Shown: one piece after another, positions 1 to 10,781 of the stretch
How positions within the stretch are numbered: position 1 is the stretch's first letter
Layout of the letters: the number at the start of each line of letters is the position of its first letter
Assembly (NCBI RefSeq): GCF_020520425.1
Contig: NC_079487.1
Coordinates: 133,818,385-133,882,384, forward strand
Reading direction: 5' to 3'
DNA: 64,000 nt
Source of the DNA: Spinacia oleracea
Lineage: Eukaryota; Streptophyta; Magnoliopsida; Caryophyllales; Amaranthaceae
Made by a program: the position numbers and the translations under genes
The notes under the pieces: generated by a model
What the model was told of the DNA's origin: nothing
What the model saw: the letters and a program-made list of their open reading frames with translations, nothing else
Databases searched by the model: none

Positions 1-342
1 CATGGCGTAATCAAGAAGCCTCTTAACCCTATCTATGGGTTCCGGAAGCGACCGGAACTCGGAAACCAACCTCGAAAGCCTCAAAGAAACAAGCCCAGGT
101 GACGAAATGGGGGGAATTCCATGTTTCTCATCTGGGTATGGATTCAATTGACAAAATGAGGTGAATTTAGAGATGGGGTTTTGACCTAAATTCGAAAATT
201 TGACAGGAAAATTGGTGAAATTGAGGGGTTTAAGGGTCAACAGAGAGGATATGGGAGGTGGGTTGATGAAATTGGAAGAGCTTGGGGAAGAACAAGGGCA
301 AATGGATGGGGGTAAAGCTGGAATTTTGGTGGTGAATGACAT
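1..342 (-). CDS. QS: Quinolinate synthase, chloroplastic: first exon, partial (SufE-like N-terminal part)
   Basis: The reading frame starts at the ATG at 342-340 (an in-frame TAG lies just upstream) and is still open at base 1, so only the first 114 codons are present. The first ~75 residues are rich in Ser, Pro and hydroxylated residues with few acidic ones, as in a chloroplast transit peptide. The last residues in the window, around SLPEPIDRVKRLLDYA, resemble the beginning of the SufE-like domain that plant quinolinate synthase (Arabidopsis OLD5) carries in front of its NadA domain. That enzyme condenses iminoaspartate with dihydroxyacetone phosphate to quinolinate for NAD synthesis in plastids; the SufE part boosts cysteine desulfurase and helps build the Fe-S cluster. 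The NadA part lies outside the window. A plain SufE protein is the alternative; the PEPIDRVKRLL wording fits QS better from memory. Confidence 0.62.
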   Translation of the reverse strand, partial: MSFTTKIPALPPSICPCSSPSSSNFINPPPISSLLTLKPLNFTNFPVKFSNLGQNPISKFTSFCQLNPYPDEKHGIPPISSPGLVSLRLSRLVSEFRSLPEPIDRVKRLLDYAM

Positions 343-1595
343 TGCTAATGCCTAAAATGGTGAAGAATGAAGATGATTCTGGAGAAAAGAGGGAGATTTT
401 ATATTTGCAGGAGAGAAGAAGAAGAAGATGTTTGGGAAAGAGGAACACTAAAAACAGTTGGACATATTTATAATGTGTTACAACAATTATATTTTTAAGG
501 CGCCAAAAGAACGGCCAATATTCATGTGAAAAGTGACTATATAAGTATGACTCTAATGACTATGATTAGTGAAAGCTTTTTATATGCGTCTGGATATATT
601 TAGAGTTAAGTGTATTACGTAAAATAGTGAATTTTTTATATGCGCTGGATATATTTAGAGTTAAGTGTATTATATAAATAGTTTTTTTTAGAATGAAAAA
701 TGAAAAGAGCCAATCATAATATACAATCCTCGGGAAAAAATAGGTGAGGATTTTGGGATTAATAAATAAACATGTCATATGGTATATGGAGTATTCTAGT
801 TGGCGTATTCTAGTTGGCTATTTTCAGTTCTCATTTCTTATCGTAGTCAATCTATTATGTAAGTGTTTTTTTTTACTCATTTGATAAATACTTCATGTAA
901 ATGAGTAAAATTAAATAGGTAAACTTGGGTGCATGGTAGGTTAGAGTGGTGGTTGGATTCATGGAATGTGATCCATGAAGTTTGGGAATATGGAAAAGTG
1001 ACGTCATTTGTATTTGACTACATCATTTAATGGGCAATAATCTTATGTAAGGCAGTGTGTCATCACTCATCATAATCTCTTAGTCATTTTGTCAAAATCG
1101 CCACCAACCTCGGAGAAAGTATCTTTGCATATCTGATATGCCCTTGCAAATGAAAATTATAACAAAAGATAAAATAGGAAAAAGATAAAAAAAATAAATT
1201 GAAGGGAAGTAAATAGTACTTTTTAAAACAGAATGATATTTTTTTAACAGAAATGGTATTTGTTTTTACATAAATGATACTTCATTTTTCTTTTTCCTAT
1301 TATATCATTTTATTGACTGATATACGTTTACAACACATATCAGATAGCCACCTCGCCGCTCCCCAAACACCCGGCCATTTATATACAAATATATTTATGA
1401 TCATTGATCATGATACTGATCATGTGAAGTAGCTTCTCCCTACATGGCTACATCTCACCAAGATTGACCCATACTGATTACAGAGTATATCTAAAATGAA
1501 TGAAATATTCCATTCATTTACGGAACGTTATCTCTACTAATGCGTTTCTCTACGAAAACAAAACAAAAATAATAATCTTACATGCTTTCAAATTA
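343..1595. other. Spacer upstream of the quinolinate synthase exon
   Basis: AT-rich, no gene recognised. A direct duplication of about 57 bp lies at roughly 577-690, both copies sharing the core ggatatatttagagttaagt. The short open frames here have no recognisable domains. Confidence 0.6.
577..690. repeat. Tandem duplication, unit about 57 bp
   Basis: Two adjacent copies share tttttatatgcg, then ctggatatatttagagttaa and gtgtatta, with a few substitutions and small indels. It is non-coding. Confidence 0.7.
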
Positions 1596-2146
1596 GGCAA
1601 ATTTGCTAAAAATACATTTTATAACTCAAATTTTGCGAGAAAGGAACTTATATAATTATTTTTTTGTGAAATCACACCTTAATGTAATTTTTTTGGGAGA
1701 AAGGATCTAAGGGAAGTTTCGGCATTGACTGAACTTTTCCGACCATTGACTTACGCGTGAGCAGCACGTGTGACTTAAATTGGCTAAAAACACTGATTTT
1801 CCCGAGTCTTGAATTTTCAAATTTGATTTTATTTCGATTTTTTTTTCAACTTTGGGTTTTAAAGCTTAGAATTTTGGAGGAAATTTGGATTTTTGGTTAG
1901 CAAAATACACGCGTGCTTCTCATGTGCAAGTCAATGGTCGGAAAAGCCCAGTCAATGCCGAACACTTACTTTTGGTTGTCTTTTGCAAAACAAAATTACA
2001 TTAAAGTGTGATTTCACAAAAAAAATTATATAAGGTCCTTTCTTGCAAAAAAAATGTACATTAAGGTGTGATTTCAAAAAAAAAATTATATAAGGTCCCT
2101 TCTCACAAAATTTGGATTATAAAAGGTCATTTTTAGCAAATTTGCC
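1596..2146. mobile_element. Mutator-like foldback MITE, 551 bp, with 9 bp target duplication
   Basis: The element begins GGCAAATTTGCTAAAAAT and ends with the inverse, ATTTTTAGCAAATTTGCC. It is flanked by a perfect 9 bp duplication ttcaaatta (1587-1595 and 2147-2155). The inverted similarity runs on past 150 bp: both arms contain the motifs ttcggcattgactg, cttttccgaccattgact and an acgcgtg/gcacg stretch, leaving a short unpaired centre. The right arm also has an internal direct duplication (~1990-2110). Long TIRs plus a 9 bp duplication are the marks of Mutator-like elements. There is no transposase, so it is non-autonomous. Confidence 0.9.
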
Positions 2147-2473
2147 TTCAAATTAATCAACTCTTAAAAAAGTTAAACTAATAGACACACGCCTGTATAG
2201 GGCAATCTTAGTGGGACTGGGGAGTAATAGGAATTCAATATACTCACAATTAATAGCTTAAGAAAGCAGAAAACCATACACAAATTAGTCAAACTATTCG
2301 TAATTTCAGATCACTAATTGTTGATTAACCAATTTTGTTCTCAACCTACATGCAATGATATGCAATCGCCACACCAATACATTCCCAAGTCTTCCATTGC
2401 TTCAATTCTATCCCCAAAGCCTTGTTAAAAATTTAGCCATTGATCTACCAAAACAAAACCAAATAAAATAGAT
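2147..2473. other. Spacer and 3' flank of the alpha-galactosidase gene
   Basis: Contains the right target-site copy of the Mutator-like MITE, then AT-rich sequence that must include the 3' UTR of the minus-strand alpha-galactosidase gene. No other feature was seen. Confidence 0.5.
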
Positions 2474-5400
2474 TTAGCTATAGTGAAGAAGTCCAATTCC
2501 CAGAATGAAGAACAAGGGGGAAAATACGGAAACATGCAAAAACTTGGATGTAACCTGAACCCTATAACCAGAGCTAAAGCTAAAGCTAACCACGTTTGAT
2601 GATGCACTGTTGTTAGTCAGTACAAGTAATGCTGCTCCGTGTGCTCCTACGTCCATGGAAATTGAACCTCTATTTATATGACAGTCTTGACTGCTCCAAG
2701 CTTCTCTGCATTTTGATACATCTCCGGTTTTTATGCCAGGGAGTACCTTTGCTATGTTTGAGAGGTCTGTCGTTATTGTTGTCTTCCCTTGGTTAAGGTT
2801 GAAGACGGCGAGATATATTTCTCCTGAAAATACATACAACAGTGTAAACTAAAGATGGTTGTGGGCCTGTGCCGGGTCGCACGGAAAAAGCCCGGCATTA
2901 GCACGAAGACGTGGGCCTGTGCCGTAATTTTTTGAAAAAAGCATGACAAGGCACGGCACGACAATGCACGCTAAATATAGTAAAATTAGGCTTAGGCATG
3001 CCGGCCCGAACCGGTCCGACACAACAGCCCGTGGGCTTGGACCGAGCCTGGGCCCTGTTTTGAACTTTTCGGCCTGGGCGGGTACAATGCAGAGTGGATT
3101 TGGGGCATTGGCCAGGCCCAAGTGCTCGGCCCGAAGCCCGCTCCATGGCCATATTTAGCACTACTGTAATATAAGTACTTCTGAAAGGCCAGTCTGACAC
3201 AGGGTAAATAACTGGTTATTCAAATGCTTAAATTTTGCAAAATATGTCTGCTGTTTTTGTTTGTAATAAGTCCTGTTATTATTTTTAGAAAATGTAAATC
3301 AAACCTCTTCTTCCAGTAGCAACCCAAGAGCGAATTCCACCAGGGACGGCATTAGCTAAAGAACCAGAAAACAAAACAAAAAAAAAGCATTTAAGTACAG
3401 GGGATTCTAAATTTTTAGAGCCCTGTATAGAAGAGAGAATGAGAGATATGCTTCAGAAATAATACCTTCAACCGTCTTTACAGTGGCACATAAACCAGAA
3501 TAACTGTTTGCAAGGGTTCCATTCATATTCAATTCCCACATCTGAAAAATTAACAGCATTAGCTCTTAATCGAAAAAGCTGCTCTACAATTGATATACTT
3601 ACGATTACATAAGAAGCTCGGAGTTCATAGATAGTTCATTGGATACTTTGACTATATGCATTAGCCAGTCTCAACATCATAAACTACCTCCAATCTACGA
3701 TTTATGCAACACATTAACATACCTGTCTCACATGGACAAGGAAAGTTTCCAGGCAACGGCGGATCTTCCAACCTTGGGTGGGCCCGGCCCCAGGGCGGAA
3801 AACCCCATAGTGTATTTTAAGTTACAACCCCCCCCCCCCCTAAAATTTGTGTATGATTGTATAAATTCCATACTATATTGCTTAATTCTTCTACGCCACT
3901 GTTTCCAGGGACTAGCAAGTTGCAACCCAGTCACTCTACCTTCTCTGAGTATCGCTCCTCAAAAGAACCACAGCGCATGGCTTGTTTGTACGCATAAGAA
4001 ATGGTGGGTGACTGGTTGTGATGATGATTTAGTCATTTAAGTCATTTTACATGTAATTTTATGAAGAAACTCATGCGCCAATGTCTATTCTTCACCCCTT
4101 AAGTATCTCTTTTTCTCAATGTATTTTCATTGTAATGGAAATTTATCAAGAAAAACACATGATTGGAAATGGAGTTGCATCACCGCCATCTCTAGCATAG
4201 AACTTACCTCGCAAATCACATACAAAGACATCCATAACAATTCTGCAAATTGTCAGAATTGTTACTACCTCGTAAGCTAGAAAACGAGCCAAAGAATACC
4301 TGATTGGCATCCCTTTTGCATGGAGATGAAGACCCCCTCCTGAATTCTTTTGAAGTAAGCCTCTGTCTCGGAGAGGCGTCGATGCAGAATGCTGCGTCGG
4401 TAGTTTCTAATAGATGACTTTTTCCATCATACTGTGTTGCGTAGAGCTCTTCGCCCCTACAGTACCATATCATCTAGGGTCAGTAAGGCATACTAAAAGC
4501 TAACAATAAGAAAGCTTAAGGTTATTATACAAGTATTAAGGAACAGGATTATACAATGTAACTTGTGATTTTCTCTTGTATATGCAGAAAGGTGCTGCTT
4601 CATTGGTTTCAAAATTATCTTTCCAGCATACTTGGTCAAGATCCTGGTCAACAGATTCAACTAACCAGCCTTTTGCTTTGATTTCCTTGCAACTCACAAG
4701 GGCCAAAGAACTTGTATGAGAATTTCGAATGTTTTTCTTTTGCGTTGAATGGAACGAGGGGTTGCTTTTGGAAGGATGAGAACCCGTTATGAAAGGAAAC
4801 TGTAAGGAAAACAACACAAGATCTCAGCTAATCAGGTTTAATTTTACAAAATACTAGTCCCTCCGTTCCTAAATAAGTGTCATATATGGAAGAATGCGCG
4901 GGGATTAAGAAAAATGAGAAGCGTGTAAGAAAAACAATGATTGTGAGTGTTTTTTTGGGGAAAGGATAAAGTAGATAATTGGTTATTGATAAAATACAAA
5001 TAAAAGTGGATGTGGAGATGGAGATGGAAAAGCGGAAAAAGAGTAGAATGTGTAAGAAAAAGTAATCATGATTTATGGAAAAGTGGAAAAAGTGTATGTC
5101 CAAAAATGGAAAGTGAACACTTATTAGGGAACGCTATAAATAGAAATAGGACACTTATTTAGGAACGGAGGGAGTACTTAAGTTCATATGGAAGCAAAAC
5201 ATGCCTCTTGGTTATTTGAGCTAAAAGCATTGATTTCCAGAAAGGTAGGATTAGTGATGAGATTATACGTGACATCATCAAGCTTTCTCATATCTCCTCC
5301 AAACATAAGCGGAGACTTGGCCATAGCCCACAAAGTTATCTGGAAATATAAGTTTCACAACCCAAAAAGTTCAGAAATTTGAGGTACAAAGACCGTACTG

Positions 5401-8400
5401 CGAAGATCTAAAGATAATCTATATAAGCTCAATTCGTGGATTATGGATCGTGGTGCACATAGAGCTACGTGCACCAAAAGAACATGTGTGCATAAGTAAA
5501 AGAACACGACACTACGGCAAAAGAACATGCGATATAATATTTCACTTTTTTATTATAAAAATAATTTATTATTTTACTATTTATTAAAACCTAAATAAAA
5601 AAATACTCATGTTCTTTTCTCGTAACCAGATGTTCTTTCAATTATATACTGTGTTCTTTTGGTGCACGTAGCTCTATGTGCACCATGGTCCACCTTCTAA
5701 ATTGCGATATAAGCTTTTACTCACCTGAGTTTGCTGCTCATTGATATTTAGGTTACATTTCCTGTGTGGTCCTTCATTCGAACCTATGTGATTCAGTCAC
5801 GAAATAATTAGTGGCTATATTAAGTAAACTATCTGAAATAGTCATAATAAAATTCTTTTGATGCTTGTTAAGAGCGAAATTGCATGAGATTAATTGCATA
5901 TTATGGTAGCCTTTTAACACTAAATAACTAAATATCAAAATGCAGTACCAGAAGATCTAGCAATCAGAAAACTATTAGCTAATCGCTTGACAAACACTGC
6001 AGTGGTCCGTAGTGATTAAAATCTCATGTAGGATAGTTTTTCGGTCATATAACTCATATTGCTCTACTAAGGAACTTAGACTTTATAAAACAGTTCTTAC
6101 ATGAAACTTCATTTATACTTGTAAATTTGTAATGTGGTGTAAAAATACATCCATAGTAATGAAAAGGCCATTTTTTTACTTTTTTTAGTCAAACTATATC
6201 AACTTTGACCATTAATTTTTATCATTATACCATACTAGAGAATATACGTCTATAATCTATCGAAAACATGCCTTAGGAAAATCTGAAATAACTATTTTCA
6301 CGTCACAAATCTATAATTTAATCAAATTTTTTATGGTTAAAGTTAGTATGTTTTTGTAATTGAAAGTCAAATGCGGCTTATTACTAAAGAACAAGGGAGT
6401 CTGTGAAATTACATACCTGGATCAGTAAGCCATCCAAGTGGCAGCATATCTGAATCAGGCCATGACTTTCCCGACAGGCCACTGGATCCTATCATCTTTG
6501 CAGCCGCAAAATCTCTTAACAATCGAAGATTAAAAAAAAAAACTATGATCAGTAAAAGGGAAATAGCCAAATTGGGAAGATGAAAAATAGATAAATTCAC
6601 CGGAAGATAATGTACATAGATGTACTTAATTGACAGTGAAAACCTGTTTAATTCACCTTGTTACATCAAAGTGCGCAGCCACATCACCCCACGTGTCCCA
6701 ATCATCCCCAGTTATTCTGTACATATTGACTAATCCACTAATTTCCTTGGCCATAGCAGGCGTAACACTTGTACCAGGGGACAATGAATATAGAATCGGA
6801 CGCGAAAGTTTGCTAAGAACCTACAAAGAGTCGAGCACATCCTCGTAAAAGCCATAACAAATATAGATAGATGTTCTATGAAGTAGTGGAGTTATGAATT
6901 CTAATACCTCAGATACATAGCTAATTTCTTCTATATCCAAATCATCCCCGAAAACACAATCATTCTTCACTGTGATCAAGAAGGATACTATGTGTAAATA
7001 AAATTATGTGCATTAAAAATTAGTCAAAATTGCCTGATGCAGTATATGAACATGAGATTGATAGAAGTCTGTACTTTATGGAAGGCATATAAGAGGCTTG
7101 TATGATTACAAAGTTTCAGATCTCACATCCTGAAGCATGTCAGATAATCACTACATGTTCAAATGCAAAAACACAGCAAACATATTGTTCTTTTGTAATC
7201 AGAAACATTTGAATTAAGCTGAAATTCTGAAGGAACAAAGACATTCACAGCAGCATAATTATAATGATAAATCAGAACGGGATGAGTGACAAATCGAAAT
7301 ATTCATGTCATGCAGATTCAAGATGAAACTTTTTTATGAGAAGTTTAGTAGGAAGCCATTATATTACCAAAATCAACTCCCCATTCAGCATATTGCTCGT
7401 AAAGGGATCGCAAAAATGCTTTTCCTGCTCCCAGTTTCGTATTCACGCTCATAAAACCATGTGGCATCCACACACATTTTCTCTCTGTCATCCCTATATC
7501 TCTTGCTGTCCATTTTCTTCCACCCTCTATATAAGCAGCTCCCTGAATAGGGGGGATAAATATCAAAAAAAAATAAAAAAATAAACCACCATTCTGTAAG
7601 TTACAGTGCTCAAACTGTAATTAGGCCAGTTTCCATGATTAGCTAAATAATGATACAGCAAGAAAAAGGTACTTCTTTTGCACAAACTTCTATATAAATC
7701 GCCTAATCTGGGACTATGTACTTCGTATATTTCTTTGTAGATCATATCAGTATTGAAAGAAGCGATACCTTAGAGGTATCTAAAATAGGCGTGTTAGCGT
7801 TTACTGCCTGTGTACTTATTCCTCTCATAACATGAATTCCGAATTTCAACCCCATACTATGCACTTTTTTGGCAACTTCGGTGAATCCTTTCCCACCCTT
7901 GGATGAAGGCCACCTGTCAGGATCAGGAACCATTCTTCCCCATTCATCGATTACATCAAATCCTGAAGAATCAGTGTAAGCTCCGGGCACCTTTCTCCTA
8001 TACCAGAGGTAATCAACCACAACATACTGCAACAGATAAGGAAATTGTTGGTTACACTCAAGTAAAGGTCATTTCAAAAAAGGAGGAGAACCGTAAAGAG
8101 AGGAACAAATACAATTTAAAGTAAGGCTCCGTTTGGTTTAGTGTAAAACGTTTTCAGTGCAAAATGATTTTCCATGGAAAACATTTTCCAAGGGAAAACA
8201 CAATTCAAAACTAGTTTTCCTTTGTTTGGTTCCTTAAAAGAAAATGAGAGAAAATGGTGAAGATTGAGGGGAACAAGGGAGAGGGAGGTAAGGAGGAAAG
8301 GTGGAAAAGTGGTTTCCCTCCCTTTCAAACGGAAAATATTTTTTCACATTTGAGGGAGTTATGAAAATTTATTTTTCATCACTTGCCAAACCAAACAACG

Positions 8401-9650
8401 TAAAATGACTGAAAGGGGAAAGTAGTTTTCCACGAAAACGTTTTACCCCTACCAAATGGAGCCTAAATGTATTACAACACGGACCTCATATCCGTGAGCA
8501 CGAAGTCGTTTAGAGACAAGCTCTGCATTTTGCAGAAACTCTTCTTCAGAGATTGTCCAACAAAATGAATCATAAGAATTCCAGCCCCTAGGTGGTGTTA
8601 CAGCATGTGTGGGATGTTTGTGTAAACCTTTAGATTCTATCCTGTTAAGGCAATGATTAGTATGTATTAGTTTACTACACTTCTGAGCTCCAAGAAGTAT
8701 CCACATCTTAACCCAAAATATACATATTAACAGCAAAATTATGTAATTCCCTCGTTCATAATATCCTACTATGTTTGTTATACCTACGAAGTTGTAGGCT
8801 TTCCTCGATGTGAAATAACATATCATAGACTTGATATTGTTCCAGAAATTTCAAGCAGCGTTATACCTAAATTTATCAGTTACTTTCAACTAAAGTTTTA
8901 TTTGTCAAAAATCATAGCACCCTGGAGCTAAAGCAACATGGTGATGACCGCGAATTCAAAAGCAACTTGAATATATGTTTCACAATCGTCTCTTACACCA
9001 CCTTTTTGCTAGTTACAAGGGAGTTAGCGTACATCTAGACCTTCCCAAACCTTTCCTATGAGTCTGTGACAAGAGCAAATCCTGCATATTTTTGCTTTTG
9101 AGGTATAACTAAAATTGAAGGAATGTTAAGAAATCGGAACAAAAGAGACAGCTAACACATGATAAGTTATGAATGTTTTGATCAACATACATATCCAACT
9201 CCAATTTCAAGATTGATTAGCTCAAAAGAAACTAGCACAAAACTCATCATCTCCCAATGGTACTAGATTACGCTCAAGTTACCAAAATGGTACTAGATTA
9301 CAACACCTAGATATTCAAGTTTACCCAAAATAGTACTAGAATACACCACCTAGCTAGATCTTCAAGTTACCAAAAATAGTACTAGAATACAACAGCTAAA
9401 GAGACATAGAAGTTGCAAAAACTCAATAAGTAGCCATTTTTGTACTAATTTCATCATCAAAACCTTAATTGGATATACAACAATAATGGTAAACAACTTC
9501 AAGACCATATGAGAGTAGAAACAATCAATTAAACAACTTCAAGCAACAAAACAAACCCAGAAAATGAGCAAAAAAGTTGAATGAATTGCAATACCTGTTA
9601 AGCAGAAGCAGTGGGAAGAGAGAGAAAATGGCGAAAAGAAAGATCTTCAT
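2474..9650 (-). CDS. Alpha-galactosidase-like glycoside hydrolase (GH27 / melibiase family), 14 exons, 680 aa
   Basis: Exons, in transcription order: 9595-9650, 8485-8641, 7769-8026, 7368-7542, 6908-6969, 6657-6820, 6417-6514, 5725-5783, 5205-5339, 4555-4799, 4300-4456, 3466-3541, 3305-3355, 2474-2823. The sum is 2043 nt, closing in frame. Residues 1-19 (MKIFLFAIFSLFPLLLLNR) form a signal peptide. GH27 landmarks: PPRGWNSYDSFCW, YVVVDYLWY, GIHVMRGI, the nucleophile Asp219 in VKNDCVFG, and the likely acid/base Asp275 in YRITGDDWDTW. A C-terminal extension ends in a hydrophobic stretch that could direct GPI anchoring. The closest relative I recall is Arabidopsis At3g26380 (APSE), which removes terminal beta-L-arabinopyranose/alpha-D-galactose from cell-wall polymers. 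It is longer than classical plant alpha-galactosidases (~400 aa). Exon 9 ends at a GC donor (AG|GCATGT); all other introns are GT-AG. Introns 2, 8, 9 and 13 hold transposon-like insertions. Confidence 0.95.
2853..3160. repeat. GC-rich inserted repeat in alpha-galactosidase intron 13
   Basis: This stretch sits between exons 13 and 14. It is far more GC-rich than its surroundings, with repeated gggcctgtgccg, ggcccgaaccggtcc and aagcccg motifs on both strands. The open frames within it are by-products of this composition. It looks like a decayed dispersed repeat, but I could not find clean ends or a target duplication. Confidence 0.45.
4854..5176. mobile_element. Stowaway-type MITE in alpha-galactosidase intron 9
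   Basis: The ends ctccgttcctaaataagtgt and acacttatttaggaacggag are inverted copies, next to TA dinucleotides at both sides (ta|ctagtccctcc ... ggagggag|ta). Stowaway elements of the Tc1/mariner superfamily have exactly this CTCCCTCCGTTCC start and TA target. Confidence 0.8.
5451..5685. mobile_element. Unclassified MITE in alpha-galactosidase intron 8
   Basis: The ends are inverted copies over about 33 bp: tggtgcacatagagctacgt at the left and acgtagctctatgtgcacca at the right, each continuing into a ttttggtgcac / gtgcaccaaaa part. The interior is AT-rich. The right flank gtgcaccatggtccacc recurs near 43190, so the family boundary may lie further out. No target duplication was resolved. Confidence 0.65.
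8125..8463. mobile_element. Tourist-like (PIF/Harbinger) MITE in alpha-galactosidase intron 2
   Basis: Starts GGCTCCGTTTGGTTTAG and ends CTACCAAATGGAGCC, with TAA directly before (8122-8124) and after (8464-8466). The subterminal parts gtaaaacgttttc and gaaaacgttttac also pair. TAA/TTA duplication plus a GG..GTTTGG start fits Tourist elements. Confidence 0.8.
9255..9400. repeat. Imperfect tandem repeat, unit ~35-60 bp, in alpha-galactosidase intron 1
   Basis: The phrase aaaatggtactagattac or aaaatagtactagaatacaa occurs four times, with caagttacc between. Copies differ by small indels. It is non-coding. Confidence 0.7.
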
Positions 9651-9723
9651 TACTGAGACTGGTAATTACGCTTGAATAAGCTAATTAAAGTAGCTGCAAT
9701 ATCTGCCATCTGTTTGTTTGTGC

Positions 9724-9729
9724 TTTATA
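9724..9729 (-). promoter_or_regulatory. TATA box of the alpha-galactosidase gene
   Basis: TATAAA on the minus strand, about 75 bp upstream of the start codon at 9650, a normal spacing for a short plant 5' UTR. This is a motif match only. Confidence 0.5.
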
Positions 9730-10692
9730 AATGAAGATGTTTAACGGCGTTAATGTGACTGCAGATGATGATGATGTGTCGCATGATTTCCTGCCCAAGA
9801 ATCGTGACACCTTTAACGTCGGTTTGGATATTTTGTCGTTACTTGCAAAGATGGAATTTTTTTGAATTAGTTAATATAAACAGGATTAGCAACTATAAAC
9901 AATGATTATGCTGCAGATTTTGGTACTCTTGGGGTTTGGGGAAATATGGAGAATGTCTGTTTTCTTCTTGGTTGAATAATTTACTTAGCAAGAAATAGCC
10001 GAATAATTCATTGAATTCATCTTCATATCGTAGTACTCTAGTTTATATAAGGGAATGCCATAAGCGATGTAAATATGGATTGTCTATTTAATCTTTTACT
10101 AAAATTAGAAATTAAAAACAAATTAAATATAAAAGCATTTTATAATACAATATAAAAGTGAATTACTTTAAAAATATTTACTAAAATCACCAAATAGTAA
10201 AACTAAGAAAAAAAATATCATTTAAAATGGAGTATTATAGTGTGTGCTCTTTTAAATTACAAGCATGCATTGCATGTATGAAAAACTAGTAATAATTAAT
10301 TGAGTTCATCTTCCTATTGGATGTAGTATAACCTTTATTTACAGAGCATTGTTATCTCGATTTTATAATAAAGAGTACTGGTAAAATCCAAAATCTCGGA
10401 TAAATCGTTTACATCGACATTAGAAAGTTCTAATTATATCAGAATCGAATCACCAATTAAATATTTTTATTAATTTCAATTAGATAGGATTGAATAAATA
10501 AATAAAAAAAAAAATCAGAATAAGCAAAACAAAATGGAATAGTATTTTAGCCGGAAATCAATCAATAAATTTGGTCATAAATTTGATTTTAAACTAAAGG
10601 ACCCTCCCCCCCTTTTTTTTTTCTTCTAACAATTATGAACATCTTAAAATACTCGTACCTGAAAATATCCACCAACTGATCTAACAAACTGC

Positions 10693-10716
10693 TGACGTCA
10701 GCTGCCACTATAAAAA
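10693..10716 (+). promoter_or_regulatory. Core promoter of the FLA gene: palindromic TGACGTCA plus TATA box
   Basis: TGACGTCA at 10693-10700 is a full bZIP (TGA/CRE-type) palindrome. TATAAAAA follows at 10709-10716, 66 bp before the ATG at 10782. The sequence between TATA and ATG is CT-rich (ctctcttcc), as is common in plant 5' UTRs. Confidence 0.6.
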
Positions 10717-10781
10717 CCACCTCTCCCCATTTCAAAACCTCATTTTCCCTCTCTTCCAGCAACACCTCAGCTCAACCTCCA

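Larger units (their letters stand above)
9651..10781. other. Divergent promoter region between alpha-galactosidase and FLA genes
   Basis: About 1.1 kb between two outward-facing start codons. The middle (10000-10650) is very AT-rich with no coding signal. Core promoter motifs are listed separately on both sides. Confidence 0.6.

Noticed and set aside
2849-3200. Several overlapping open frames of 70-100 codons on both strands
   Set aside because: They come from the GC-rich repeat in an alpha-galactosidase intron and have no recognisable domain.
3639-4040. 133-codon plus-strand open frame
   Set aside because: Lies in alpha-galactosidase intron 11 over a poly-C run, with no homology I recognise and transposon-like surroundings.
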